From: Galeopsis tetrahit | Taxonomy: Eukaryota; Streptophyta; Magnoliopsida; Lamiales; Lamiaceae | Reading direction: 5' to 3' | Assembly (NCBI GenBank): GCA_963675135.1 | Contig: OY776124.1 | Coordinates: forward strand, 7,764,677 to 7,828,676 | DNA length: 64,000 bases | In this document: one piece after another, positions 33,889 through 46,254 of the stretch | Layout of the letters: every line of letters begins with the position of its first letter | Position numbering within the stretch: the first letter of the stretch is position 1 | Translations under genes and position numbers: made by a program | The notes under the pieces: model-generated | Databases searched by the model: none | What the model was told of the DNA's origin: nothing | Seen by the model: only the letters and a program-made list of their open reading frames with translations

Positions 33889-35568
33889 TGTTGGGATATG
33901 AATCCTATGAACAATGTTCTAATTGATGAAAGTATGTTTTGATGGCCAAAAGCAACTTAAAGTTAGTGATATATGTGGTTCTAAGTCATCTTAACTAAGT
34001 CATCTGAATATAAGCTTACTAATCTAATGAGAAACTTGAATTAAGATTACTGATCTTAATGCTAACTGAAGTAAGTTTACTGATCTTATATAGTAATATT
34101 AAGAATAAAATTACTGATCTTAACTGAGTCATGTGAAATAAGATTACTGATCTTAGTGTGGAAACTGAGAATAGTTTTAGTGATCTTATATGAGATATTT
34201 GAAATCTGAGTTACTGATCTGATGTACTTACTGATCTGATATGCTTACTGATCTGATAGGTAAGTTACTGATCTTATATGTTTACTGATCTTAGTGTTTA
34301 CTGATCTTATGTGGAAGTTATTGAACTTACATGAGTTACTGATCTTATGAGTTACTGATCTTATTGATTACTGATCTGATATAAGAACTGTTAGGAACTA
34401 AGCTGATGTTTTGTATTGTATAGACAGCTTATAGTGTAGGACTTAGATATACTCATCTGTATATAGTTCAGTTGATGTATAGATAGGTTTTATATATGTA
34501 AAGATGTATTTTGCATTGTAAAGTTCAGAACAGTAAAATCAGAACACTAGATTAGGAATAGATTAGAAGAAGATCAGAAGACTAAGAAGACTCAGAGGAC
34601 TACTTCAGAATAAGAAGACTTCAAGAAGAGTTGAAGAAGAGCTTAGAAGAAATCTGGAGAAGTTTTGAACAGTTTTTGGTTACTGTGCTGATTGAATCAG
34701 AAGAGTAAAAATCAGCAGAGTAAAATCCGAAGAGTAAAAATCAGAACAGTAAGTTACTGTGCTGATTTAGTAAAATTGAAGAATAAGTTTGGAAAGCTTA
34801 TTTAAAGTGTAACTGAAGATTTATTGAAGATATGCTGACTTGGAAGTTGAAAGAAGTTACAAAGTCGGTTACAAGAAGAAGTTACAAAAACAGTTTTAGA
34901 GTTAGTTGAAAGTTAGTTCACAAACTGCTAACTGTCATACTAAGTTCTATAAATACTGTATGATCTTCTACTACTGCTACTACTGAACAATTATTGATCT
35001 TAGAAGAATTCAAAGAGCAAGTCTACAAGCAAGAACTTACAGAGTTGAAGGAGATTGAAGAAGAGAAGAGCCACTGAATTGAAGAGAAGAATCAAAGGCT
35101 ATTCACAGAGAAGTTTTTACTTTTCAAGTTTAAGTTTGTATTTTGTAAAACAAGTGTGCTAGTTACTTGTAGAATTACTAGTAGATCGAAGATATACCTG
35201 GAGGTATAATCGATAAGATCAAAGTCTTAATCTTGGGACTTTAAGCCACAAGAAGCTCAAGAAGAGTAATAAAACATCACAACTGGGATTGTGAGAGTGG
35301 ATGTAGACATTTGTCGAACCACTATAAAATTCTGTGTTCTTTACTTTACTGTTTGATATTTGTTTGAATTGTTTAATCAAGAACATTAAGAATTAACAAA
35401 GATAAAGATCTATAGAAAAGTTGAGTATAAACTTGATTGGGCTCATTAGTAATCTGATTATTCCGCATTGCATATTCTGATATTTTGAAAGATTTTTGAA
35501 AGTCTATTCACCCCTCCCCTCTAGACTTTCTTAGCTTACTCAATCTTAACTCAACTTTGGGACCAACA
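33889..35568 (+). mobile_element. solo LTR, family with TGTTGGGATATG start
   Basis: The ends are TGTTGGGATATGAATCC and AACTTTGGGACCAACA, with the 5-bp TSD AATGT (33884-33888 and 35569-35573). The 3' part carries GTGGATGTAGACAT, the TATTCACCCCTCCCCTCTAG block and an AGCTTACTCAATC tail, typical of a plant Copia LTR in plus orientation. Between 34020 and 34385 the motif TTACTGATCTTA/GA recurs about 20 times. No internal domain follows, so it is a solo LTR. It is closely related to 42850-44208. Confidence 0.9.
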
Positions 35569-35573
35569 AATGT

Positions 35574-35847
35574 AAAATATGAAATGAAGTGTAAGAATAA
35601 AAAAAAAAAAGTATTTATCAAAAAATAGAAGTATTTATCAGAGATGTCGAGCAAGAATTTAGCTAGTATTCATAAATTAAATTAATTTTGATATAAACAA
35701 TGTTTATGAAATTTATTTATGAACAATATATATGGTAAATGAATAAGGGCATAATAGTCAAAATTAAAGAAAAAAAACTCAGAATGACACTTATTTTAAA
35801 ATTAGTTAAAAAGTCAAAGTGACACTTATTAAAAAAACGGAGGGAGT
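35574..35847. mobile_element. fragment of a Stowaway-like MITE
   Basis: The right end AAGTGACACTTATTAAAAAAACGGAGGGAGTA matches the family of 22672-22991. The left part is missing or lies before the solo LTR at 33889. Confidence 0.5.
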
Positions 35848-35856
35848 ATATTCTAA

Positions 35857-36363
35857 GGATTAGTCTTGTATAGACTCGATTCCTTATAAGGAATCAAGTT
35901 GACTAAGTCAACTTTCCACTTTTTATTTTTGATAATTTTTTTTTCAAAATGTGTATGTTAAAAAGTGTAAGTCATTATAACTAAAAAACACAATACAATA
36001 TTACTGAAAAGTGTAACACATTTTTTTTATTAAAAAGTGTAAGATATTATAATTGGAAAGTGCAACACAGTTTTTAATGAAAAGTGAAAGTCATTATAAC
36101 AAAAAAATGTAAGTGGGTATAACTAAAAAGTGCAAATCAGTATAACTGAAAAATGCAACACAATATTTAATGAAAAATGTAAGTTATTATAACTGAAAAG
36201 TGCAACCTAATATTATTGAAAAGTACACGTCAATATAACTTAAAATATTGTTTTAAAAAGTGTAAGTCATTACAATTGAAAAGTTTAACAAAAAAAAAAA
36301 AAAAACAGTTGACTTGGTCAATTTAGTTTCTTATAAGGAATCAATTCTATAGGAGACCTACCC
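35857..36363. mobile_element. Mutator-like MITE with internal short repeats
   Basis: The inverted ends (GGATTAGTCTTGTATAGA / TCTATAGGAGACCTACCC) continue for about 58 bases through GATTCCTTATAAGGAATCAA and AGTTGACTAAGTCAACT. They are flanked by a perfect 9-bp TSD, ATATTCTAA (35848-35856 and 36364-36372). The core holds about ten degenerate copies of an AAAAGTGTAAGTCATTATAACT-like unit. There is no coding capacity. Confidence 0.88.
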
Positions 36364-36439
36364 ATATTCTAATGCAAGAGACGTTACAAAGAACCTCGGA
36401 GACAAACACTTTAGGTAGAAGTTAAATCAACTTTTATTG

Positions 36440-37640
36440 TCGTTGTTTATTGATTATAGATTTACTGTTCTGAAAAATGTTATAAACGTCTATATTGTTT
36501 AAAACTGAAAAGAGATATGAATTCTTCTGAAAAGTTGCCTAAAATGACACAACACTCCAAACAACATTTAAAGAAAACAAAATGTGTTTTAAAATCTGAT
36601 ATGTCATGTAATGTTGTTCATATGTCATTAAAAGCATGTGTTCCTGATTTATGATATTTTGATAGTGGTTGTTCTAGACACATGACATGTCGACTTGAAT
36701 TCTTGTCTGATTATAAATCATATGATGGTGAAAATGTTATTTATGGAGGTGGTTCTAAAGGTAGGATCATTGGTAAGGGAACTATGTTATCAAATGTTTT
36801 ACATGTTGAAGGATTACTTACAAATTTGATTATTATTAGTCAACTATGTTATGATGATATACATGTTAAGTTTGATAAATATTCTTGCTATGTTCTAGAT
36901 ATAAATTTTGATTCAAAAAGTGATAAATGATTCTTTTTAGGTTATTCTAGAAATAGTAAAACCTATAGAATTTATAATTTGAGAACATGTATTGTGCAAG
37001 AATGTCTAAATGTGGTATTTGATGATGAAGTCTTATAGGTCAATATGTTGAAGATGATGTCTTTGACCTTGTTGAAATTTCAAAGAGTTCTGAGAATTCT
37101 GATCAAACACAAACTATTGCTTCAGATAAGGCCACATCTGAGCAAACATCCTCTGAAAAATCAGAATTATCAGAAAATTTTCATGAATCTCAAAAGACTC
37201 CATCTACCAGAATTTCGAAAGATCATCCATCAGACCAAATCATTGGAGAACTGAATAATGGAGTACAAACTAGAAGGAGACTGGGTATAAACACAAAAGA
37301 TATGGTAAGACCTATATGCATGTCATCCATATGCAACAAGGTAAATAATGTGTGTTATAATTCCTTGATTGAGCCTAGAAATATAAAAGTTTTGAAATAT
37401 GAAAACAGGATATTTTGTAATAATACTAGTGCTGTTAATATATCTAAGAATCATGTGCAACATTATTTGACAAAGCATATAAGTATTAAACATCATTTTA
37501 TTAGAGATCTTGTTGAGAAAAAAAGTGTGAAGTTAGAATACATTACTATCGAGAAACAACTTGCAGATATTTTCTCAAAAGCCTTTGATGATAAGAGTTT
37601 TTCATCCCTTCGAAAAGCTATTGAATTATGCACTATCTGA
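36440..37640 (+). pseudogene. Copia gag-pol remnants with two large deletions
   Basis: The first part covers the protease (FDSGCSRHMTC) to GYSK-type spacer region, ending at 36930. The second (about 37045-37400) is the linker before reverse transcriptase (HPSDQIIGELNNGVQTRRRL, then YNSLIEPRNIK). The third (37400-37640) is the RNase H end (NTSAVNISKNHVQH, KHISIKHHFIRDLV, LADIFSKAFD). Integrase and nearly all of reverse transcriptase are gone, and several stops interrupt the rest. Confidence 0.85.
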
Positions 37641-37808
37641 AAAATTCTGACTAAATGTTGTATCAAATGTGGAAACATCTGAGACACCATATGAAATGGT
37701 CTATTAAATTATTCTAAATATTTTTCAGTGTTAGATTTTAAATAATTTTTCTGTGTAAATGTTATTTGAGCCTTAAAAAATTCGTTGCAAAATTTTTTGT
37801 TCTGGACA

Positions 37809-38556
37809 TAGGGCTGTCAAAACCAGCCCGACCCACTCGACTAACAGGCCAGACTGGGTTTGATTTATAGTGTCTCGAAAAGAACCGGGCCGATTTGGCC
37901 CGGCCCAAATGGCCCACCAGGCTAACCGGGCTCAGGCCGGGCTTGGCCCGATTTTTCGGGCTGGCCCGGTTCTATCTTTTTTTTTTTATATATATATTTA
38001 TGATTATAACTAAAATTAATTAAAAGTATAAGCCAAAATCATCCGGGGTGCACCTCCACCGCAACGCAGCACCTCCTCCACCTCGCGTTTACGGCACCTT
38101 GCGCTCACGGCGCACGTCCGCCCCCTTCCTCCTCTGCATGTCTGCTGCCCTTACTACCTATCTTTGAGCGTAACAAAATTGCATTCACAGATGAAAAATT
38201 CGATTGAACAAAGAATAAGAAGAAAGTTGAAAGTTGGGGCTGCGCATTAGCAGCAAGTTAGGTTATATTATGGTTGGGATGTGGGCCATTGCAAAAATTG
38301 GGCTGGGCTGCGTATTTAGGCATTGGGCTGGGTTTTTAATTTACATAATACTAATAAAATTGAACCATTGAATTTCAATGTTGATAAATGGTCTGGATTC
38401 AATTAAAAATTAAATATTAATATGTTTTTTAATTATTAAAAATACGGGCTAAAATGGCCCAATGGCCCGGCAGCCCGACCAGGGCTAGGCTGTGCTAGAG
38501 ATTTATAGGCCCAATTCCATTTGGTCCGGGCCAGCCCGGCCCATTTGACAGCCCTA
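37809..38556. mobile_element. non-autonomous hAT element
   Basis: The ends are TAGGGCTGTCAAAACCAGCC and, inverted, CCATTTGACAGCCCTA. A perfect 8-bp TSD, TCTGGACA, lies at 37801-37808 and 38557-38564. The ends are rich in CCCGGCC/GGGCCGG motifs around an AT-rich core. There is no transposase. Confidence 0.93.
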
Positions 38557-38616
38557 TCTGGACATACATCTCTCAAATGCAAAAAAATGGATCACAATTT
38601 AGATGCTTAAAAATCA

Positions 38617-38765
38617 CTGAGTAACTATGGGACACGGAGCTCGCTACTACGAATGTTCTCTTTTCAAAAGGTAATTAAAAAAAAATTGCATCAAATTATT
38701 CATATATCCATTGAGTAACTATGGGACACGGAGTTCGCTACTACGATGCACTCTTTTCAAAAGAT
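38617..38765. repeat. short tandem duplication in the Copia relic
   Basis: Two copies of TGAGTAACTATGGGACACGG, each followed by AG.TCGCTACTACGA and CTCTTTTCAAAAG, start about 94 bases apart (about 38618 and 38712). They are part of the non-coding tail of the Copia relic. Confidence 0.7.
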
Positions 38766-40073
38766 GGATTAATGTGAAATTGTGAAGAAAAAAAATGTGC
38801 AACACAAATCAAGCAAATTCATGTAAAAACAGTGTTGAGATGTATGTGGGCCAACATTATGAGAAACATTGAAAATGACTCGAATTTCAGTTACCTTTAC
38901 GAATTATTTATTTTTCTGAATATTAAATTTGATTTTTTCCAGGTCATTATTTTATTTAGATATATTGCATTTTCGGTTTTAATTATATTATTTATTGAGT
39001 AGTTATTATCTCCTTGTTTCTCTTTACAACCGCACACGATCACAAAATGGGATAAGTTGAGTTCTTTCACTACCCACTCTCATGTTTCTCAATTTGTGCG
39101 TATAACTTCCAGTCATCTTCTCTATATAAGTTTCTCGATTAAACATAATGTCTACACATTTATATTGTTATTATATTCTATAACTCATGCACTGATTTTG
39201 AAGATATTATATGTAGTGGTATTTTACAGAGTATTGATTGTTCATCACTGCATTTCAATTCGAAAGTGTTTAAATTTTCCAAACTTTGAATTGTTCATTT
39301 AATTCAAATCTAGTTTACAAGTATTTAAAGGATGAAAAACACTTCACCATTCGATCAAAGCTCAAACACTTCACCACTGAAATTTCTCAAACATCTACAC
39401 CTTTGACGTTTCAAACCTTAAGACATCCCTTCTGAAATGCAAAGCATGCACCCTCCTATTGAAAACCATGAACCTAAAACCACTCAAAACCCTACTGCTA
39501 CTCAAAGTCTTCTGACTCTTCTTACAACAATTGCGATTTAACTTAATATTTCTGAAAATGATGGAACAATCATGCCAGCATTACCGCAGTTCATGATCTT
39601 CTAGTCTATATGTTTCTCCTTTCCACACCAACAGGGGGAGAAGCTGCATAAGATGTTGCACATAATGCAAATTGTTGTAGATGAGAATTATCCTGCTTGC
39701 TGAAAATGAGAGTTTTACATCTATGGGGGAGTTTTGGAAAGATCGTTTTGAGGGGGAGTTGTTTTCGATGGTTCAAATTCACTTCGATTTAACATTACAT
39801 TCTATTCTTGTTGTCTATTCTACACTTGAATTGATAGTTTGATATCTCTTAGTTTAGATGATTGCCTTTTAGTATTACATCTCTACTTTATTTGTTATCT
39901 ACTATTGCATCAGGTTTGTTGTTGTCGAAAGACCAAATTGGGAAGATTGTTGATGTTGTGAAGAATGTCACAACATATTTGACAACATCATTAACAATTC
40001 GTCCTTTATTTCACAATCAACACTGATGGTGACAGTCAAGAAACAGAAGTTGTACAAGAAAGTGATAAGGCAG

Positions 40074-41823
40074 TGATTGGGTGTGAGATTGCTCGTATTT
40101 GTGCTCATTATTGCTATATTATTGTAGCATTTTGATGTGATTTTGGTCGTAATTGATAGAAATGGTGCTACTAACCTTGTTGTCAAGAAATGTGTTCAAA
40201 GTGTAGGAAACAAGGTGAAATAGTCCATTTTAGAAGGAAAACGAGCATTTGCGCATGGGAATTGATGTTCGGTTGAAGGACGAGCAAGGAAAGCCAAGAA
40301 AAATAGAAGAAAATGTCCAAGGAGCAGAAACCAAACGGGCGGTCGAGTGAGCCCACACTGGCGGCCGAGTGAGGTCGAGTTACAGAAGATTTCGAGGGAA
40401 TTCATCCCACACTGGCGGCCGAGTGACTCCCACACTGGCGGTCGAGTGAAATGATTTCACACTAGCGGCCGAGTGAGCCCACACTGGCACCCGTTTGGGA
40501 TCTGGAACCCAGTTTTGTACTGTAATCCATTTTCACTCGGGCGGTCGAGTGAACTCACTCAGTTGGCCGTTTGAACTTACATTTTTTTGGAGAATTTCGC
40601 AAATTTTGAAAAACTTCAAGGACCCAAATGCTAATTTCGTCTCACACACTCTTCCAGGCTATAAATAGCTCCTCAATCTGATTGTTTATGAGGTTTTGCC
40701 TCACTTCTACACACTCAAGCCCTAGTTCATTTTCCCCCAACATGTGAGAAATAGAGGAGCAATTAGCTTAGGGTTTGAGGAGCTTATCTCCTCAAACACA
40801 CTCTTCATTTTTATGCTTTCTTAGTTTAGAATCATTTGAGTATTTTATTTTCATGTAAGAATGGAGGAATTACAAGACTCTCAAGGTGATATTTTTCTTT
40901 TATTTAAGCTTTGTTTGATAAATTTCTTGTTTATTTCTATTTATTTTGTTGTTTTAGCCATGGGTGTTTCCTCAAACATTATGGGCTAAGCTTTTTATGC
41001 TTTGAGTGTTTGAAACCATGTGAATATTGAATGTGTAAATTGTTTATGCTTTGATTATTGTTGATATTTGGATTATTGCTTCTCTTATTGGGTTTTATTG
41101 GTGCTTTGTGTATTAGCTTCTATTAATCCGTATTTTGAGGCATGTTTAACGTAGACGAGAGTTACATGAACATGTTTAAATTTATGGTGTGAGTTGTTGG
41201 TATACAAATGCGTTTATTATACTTTTAATTCGTCGAGAGAGAGTTAATCGTATTAGAACCCCATTAGGAGACATTAATTACTTGAATGGTTATTTGAGTA
41301 GTTGGTGAGGATTAGGAAGAAAACCTTATTACCGGGTTTGGGAACACCTTAGACGTAAGGCTATAGTACCCGAAGGGAAAATATTTTCATCCTAGCATCT
41401 TAATGCTCTTAGCAAGTTCAAATTGAAGCATAAAAAGGGTATAAACAATCCCACTCGATTTCACTAGGTAGAGAACACCCGAAGCATTCCCAACCTTTGC
41501 ACTTCTCCGAATTTAGATTCGTAGTTGTTCTTTACTTTAATTGTCATTTTCTCGTTTTCTTAGTTTAGTAGTTAATTTTACTTATTAGGATTGTCTTTAG
41601 TTTAATTTATTGTCTTTACATTATTGTTTAACTTTAGTTTTGCATCCAACTTTCGAAACCGTAGCTACATTAGGTATGACAACACACAACTCTAGGGATC
41701 CATTGCACAAACCCACCTCCTAGGTCGATACTACTTGGTCGAATACTTTCATTACTACTACGATCCCTTATGCTTGAGGGGAAGTAGTCAGTCAAATATA
41801 GTGATCAAAACTCGTTCAAGTCA
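40074..41823 (+). mobile_element. Athila-like solo LTR
   Basis: It starts TGATTGGGTGTGAG and ends CTCGTTCAAGTCA, parallel to the ends of the Athila-like LTR at 20182-21939 (TGATTCGGGTGG and GATCCAAGTCA on its coding strand). The 5-bp TSD GGCAG lies at 40069-40073 and 41824-41828. The lengths (1750 versus 1758 bp) and layout agree: a GC-rich repeat cluster, then the TATA motif GCTATAAATAGCTCC (about 40670), then TCGTCTAAGG-like and CATACGCTTGTGGGG-like blocks near the end. There is no primer-binding site or coding region after it, so it is a solo LTR. Confidence 0.88.
40334..40560 (+). repeat. short GC-rich repeat cluster in the Athila-like solo LTR
   Basis: Variants of CACACTGGCGGCCGAGTGAG recur about seven times in 230 bases, just upstream of the TATA motif. 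The Athila-like LTRs at 14655-14840 and 21465-21655 have a comparable cluster of a different sequence in the same place. Confidence 0.75.
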
Positions 41824-42245
41824 GGCAGTAGCTGAAAATGCACAAGATGTTGATGTCATTAAGACCGTGCATGTAACTTATGAAAGCATACAAACTAGAG
41901 AAGTTATAAAATATGGGGGAGTTTGTGCAGATCTATGAAGATGCAGCTGAAATATTATTCAGCCCAATCATCTCCTTTACTTATTTACATAATATTTCTT
42001 TATTTGTTTGTCATACTTATATGATTTATATTTCTGTTATTTCCTTTATTATTTAGGATTTTCCTTATGTCTAAGTTATTTAAATCTAAACATGTTATTT
42101 GGTTTAGATGTTGTTTTTATTAATTTGATCTAATACAACTGCTACTTCATTGTTTTGAAATATCAATTGTGTTAATTTCTTAGTCAATATTTATGTTGTG
42201 CGAACATCAGTAGTGTTGATGTAGAAATGTAAAATTGGGGGAGAT

Positions 42246-44330
42246 TGTTGATGTTGAAATAAGTGTTTTGTATAATGATCCAACACTTACAGCCGAGTGT
42301 TGTAACTAATGTTCCCAACACTTATGACAACATCAGCATTTTCCCTTCCTTCCTTCACTAACTCCGATCTTACACTTGTTGTTTAGTAATATCCCTAATG
42401 CAGTTAGAAGACGTGGGAAACACCAGGTCATGCAGTGGTATAGGAGTGAGAAGTTACTAAACATAATATAACAAGTTCCTACATTCAAGGAGATGTGATG
42501 GAAAGTTTCTTAACCGCTTGATCTCACGGCTGTGATGATCATAGGAGTTGAAGGCAGTTCGTCCATGAAGCCTATAAATATCGTAGTTGCCTCAACACAA
42601 GATACACAAGAAGAAAAGCTAAATTAGATTACTACACTATTGAACGCTCTATACGCTTCTAGTTAGGAAAATTATTGTTTCTTCTTGTAGATCCTCACAT
42701 TATTATAAATCCGAATAATAATGTGTTGATCATGGTCTTATTTATTAGGTTATTTGCATAGATCTATGAGGGAGATAGTTTCATAGGATCTAGTAAATTA
42801 TATACACTCATCGAAGTGTTTTTGTATACCTCTAAGAGGTTGTAATTCATATTGGGATATGAATCCTTGAAACAATGTTCTAATTGATGATTGTATGTTT
42901 TGATGGCCAAAAGCAACTTAAAGTTAGTAATATATGTGGTTCTAAGTCATCTGATCTAAGTTTACTGATCTTAATGAGATATTGAAATCTGAGTTACTGA
43001 TCTTATATATAGTTACTGATCTTATTGTGTTTACTGATCTGATATAAGAACTGTTAGGAACTAAGCTGATGTTTGTATTGTATAGACAACTTATAGTATA
43101 GCATTTAGATGTACTCATCTGTATGTAGTTCAGTTGATGTATAGATAAGTTTTATATATGTAAGTGTGTATTTTATTGTAATCAGCATTGTAAAGTTAAG
43201 AGCAGTAGTTTAGAACACTAGATTAGAAGAAGATCAGAAGACTAATGAAGACTCAGAAGACTACTTCAGAATAAGAAGACTTCAAAGAAGAGTTGAAGAG
43301 AAGCTTAGAAGAATTCTGGAGAAGTACAGAACAGTTTTGAGAACTGTGCTGACTGGCTCAGAACAGTAAAAATCAGAACAGTAAGTTACTGTGCTGATTT
43401 GGGGAATTTGAAGAATAAGTTTGGAAAACTTATTTAAAGAGTAACTGAATATATTTGAAGATATGCTGACTTGGAATAAGAAGGAAGTTACAAAGTCGGT
43501 TACAAGAAGGAAGTTACAAAAACAGTTTTAGAGTTAGTTGAGAGTTAGTTCACAAACTGCTAACTGTCATACTAAGTTCTATAAATACTGCATGATCTCC
43601 TACTGCTGAACAATTACTGATCTTAGAAGAATTCAAGAGCAAGTCTACAAGCAAGAACTCACAGAGTTAAGGAAATCGAATTAAGGAGAAGCCACTGAAT
43701 TGAAGAGAAGAATCAAAGGCTACTCAAAGAGAAGTTTTACTTTTCAGTTTTAAGTTTGTGTTTTGTAAAACAAGTGTGCTAGTTACTTGTAGAATTACTA
43801 GTCGATCGAAGATACACTTGGAAGTGTAATCGATAAGATCACAGTCTTAGTCTTGGGACTTTAAGCCACAAGAAACTCAAGAAGGAAGAGTAATAAAACA
43901 TCACAACTGGGATTGTGAGAGTGGATGTAGACTTATTGGTCGAACCATTATAAAATTCTGTGTTCTTTATTTTCTGTTTGATATTTGTTTAAACAAGAAC
44001 AGTAGAATCTACTAAGTAAAGATCTGATTAAAAGTTGAGTATAAAACTAAAACTGGAAGTACTGGTCTAACTCAGTAAGAACAGTACTATTCAGAACACT
44101 ATTCCGCATTATAAACTCTAATATTTTGAAAGATTTTTGAAAGTCTATTCACTCCTTCCCTCTAGACTTTCTTAGCTTACTCAATCTTAACTCAACTTGG
44201 GACCAACAATTCATTTCACATATTTTTATATAGGCAAATTTTGAATACTTTCATTTTCACTACGTGCAATTTATTTTCCGCTGCATAGTGTTGTCTGAAC
44301 AATGTCAATACGACAGACAACATCTCTGAT
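42246..44330 (+). repeat. probable 3' LTR of the Copia relic, split by a solo LTR
   Basis: The tract AATTGGGGGAGAT ends at 42245 and TGTTGATGTTGAAATAAG begins at 42246. The sequence continues to 42849, is interrupted by the solo LTR 42850-44208 with its TSD, and resumes to about 44330. The start is well supported, the end is not. Confidence 0.5.
42850..44208 (+). mobile_element. solo LTR, same family as 33889-35568
   Basis: It begins TATTGGGATATGAATCC (the first G of TG is changed to A) and ends AACTTGGGACCAACA. The TSD ATTCA lies at 42845-42849 and 44209-44213. It aligns with 33889-35568 over most of its length but has fewer TTACTGATCTTA repeats, which explains its shorter size. Confidence 0.9.
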
Positions 44331-44984
44331 TTCGCATGCGCACACACTTTCATTATTAAATAATATTCTGTATTAAAATAATTTTGAAATTTAAACTTTT
44401 GATTAATCGCGTAGATGGATTGAATGGAATAAAAACTTTGGGAGTAGTAATAAATTATTTCCTTCAATCTCACGTGTGTGTACAGTTGTTAATTTTGTTA
44501 GTACTCCTAAAATTAATTGCACAATTCAATTTAGAATGTACCATGTAAAACTATACCTATTCTATTATATTAAATCATGTATATTTTAGAAATATTTAAA
44601 AATCACTTAATAGTATAAAAATACATACATATTTTTTTTCTCTAAACTCAATAAATACATAACTTTTTAGGGCATGATTGGTATGAGATAATAGGCTTAG
44701 AATAAAAAGAACATTCGTGAGTCTATTCTCAATCTCACGATTCATAGTATTTTTTTTATGGAACTCTTGTGTAGCAGTTATATACATGTAACTTGTTCCT
44801 ATTTATTATTTAAACTAATACTATACTCTCTTTGAACTAACATTATATTGTTTTTGTCATAACTCATGAGTAACATCCACCCATTTAGAAAATTGAATCA
44901 AGTGGTACCTGTTAAATACATGTAACTCGAACACACAAGTATTTGCTTTTTTTTTTTGTTTGGAATTCCGATTCCTTAAGAAAT

Positions 44985-45230
44985 GGTGATTCAAAAAAAT
45001 AAAGAATTGTGATTTGTCTCAATTTCCCTATCTTTACTAGGGATGTTTATCCCTGAGACAGCAGCTAGCCCGAGTCGTTACTCTTTTTTTTTTTTTTTTA
45101 AAAGAAATGGTGATTCAAAAAAATAAAGAATTGTGATTTGTCTCAATTTCCCTATCTTTACTAGGGATGTTTATCCCTGAGACAGCAGCTAGCCGAGTCG
45201 TTACTCTTTTTTTTTTTTTTTAAATAAACA
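44985..45230. repeat. tandem duplication with poly(T) borders
   Basis: Two nearly identical copies of about 122 bp run from GAAATGGTGATTCAAAAAAA through TCTTTACTAGGGATG to GAGTCGTTACTC. Each is followed by a run of 15-18 T. They differ by one base (GCCCGAG versus GCCGAG). The second poly(T) borders the tRNA-like SINE at 45216-45345. Confidence 0.8.
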
Positions 45231-45345
45231 ACTTACGAACAAATTTTGGGTCATTTGGCCCTTTTTTTCCCTCCCCATGACTCGAACCCAAGACCTAAGG
45301 CCTAGGTAGTGGTGCTCTAACCACTTGAGCTATCCTTCTTTGTCT
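45216..45345 (-). mobile_element. tRNA-derived SINE-like element
   Basis: On the minus strand there is a box A-like AGCTCAAGTGGTTAGAGC and, about 30 bases later, a box B-like GGGTTCGAGTC. A short body and a poly(A) tail (the poly(T) near 45216 on the plus strand) follow. This is the layout of plant tRNA-related SINEs. It does not fold as a complete tRNA gene, because the 3' acceptor half is missing. Confidence 0.6.
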
Positions 45346-45346
45346 T

Positions 45347-46254
45347 GGGTGTGGCTATTAACACCCCATACAATGTTATACATACCCCATTATTTTAAAG
45401 ACTAAAATAGACATGTATAAAATGACTAAGTAACCCTTATATAAATAGAGAGTAAAATAATTTTAAAAAATCTGAAAATATATACTCCGTAATAAATCTT
45501 AAAAAATATCTAAAAAAATATACTCCTTAATAAATCTTAATAAAAATCTGAAAACTATTTTAAAAAAGTCAACTAAATATTTAAAATAATAAATCTATTA
45601 AATTTTTAAAAAAATAAAACTGAGAAGATTTAATAAAATCTGATCAAATATTCGAATTTTTTTAAATACCAATTAAAGATAAATAAAATTGTAAAAAATA
45701 TTTAAATTAAAAAATAATTAAAAAAATAAGAATTCAAATTAATATTATTAAAAATACCTAAATCTTAAAAAATTAAATTAATTAAATAAGTTTTGAAATT
45801 TTAGTTGATTTTTTAATTTTTTTAATATTTTTGTAACTTTAATTTATTTTTGAAGAGTTTTTTTTATTTACTTAATTTTGTTCAGATTTAATTAAAAAAA
45901 TCTATTTAATTATTTTGAAAATTTAGTTGATAATGTTTTAGATTTTCTAATTAATTTTATCATTCAATTTTTTTTAAATATATTTTTCATATTATTGAAT
46001 ATATTTTTTGATAAAATTTTTTTTTTGACGGATGATATATTTTTTATATATATATTTTTAAGATTTAGTTAATTTTAATACAGAGTAATGTTATTTTGAT
46101 TTTTATTCAATTTGTATTTTGTTTTAAGTGTTAAAAGGGTAAATATGAAAGAATTGGGGGTATGTTTAGTAATAAAAATTGATTTTTAAATTCTAATGGG
46201 GTGTGTTTAACATTTGAGGTGTGTATAATATATGGGGTGTTAATAGCCCCACCC
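45347..46254. mobile_element. AT-rich terminal-inverted-repeat element
   Basis: The left end GGGTGTGGCTATTAACACCC and right end GGGTGTTAATAGCCCCACCC are inverted. Further inside, GTTATACATACCCC and its inverse pair loosely. The interior is almost pure A and T with no coding capacity. I could not define a clear TSD, so the superfamily is open. Confidence 0.65.

Larger units (their letters stand above)
36373..44330 (+). mobile_element. decayed Copia (SIRE-like) relic, host of later insertions
   Basis: Copia coding remains lie at 36440-37640. They are followed by the long non-coding tail with repeated GGGGGAG tracts (39631-39760) seen in SIRE-type elements. A polypurine tract followed by TGTTGATGTTG occurs at 42236-42246 and, in decayed form, at 39935-39946, marking probable 3' LTR starts. 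Inside lie a hAT element, an Athila-like solo LTR and a Copia-type solo LTR. The outer limits are approximate; the right end near 44330 (GACAGACAACATC) is inferred. Confidence 0.6.

Noticed and set aside
42850..44208. Full LTR retrotransposon formed by the LTR-like sequences at 33889 and 42850
   Set aside because: Each has its own different TSD (AATGT and ATTCA), and the sequence between them belongs to other elements. They are independent solo LTRs.
45270..45345. Complete tRNA gene on the minus strand
   Set aside because: Box A- and box B-like motifs are present, but the acceptor stem and 3' half are not. A tRNA-derived SINE explains it better.
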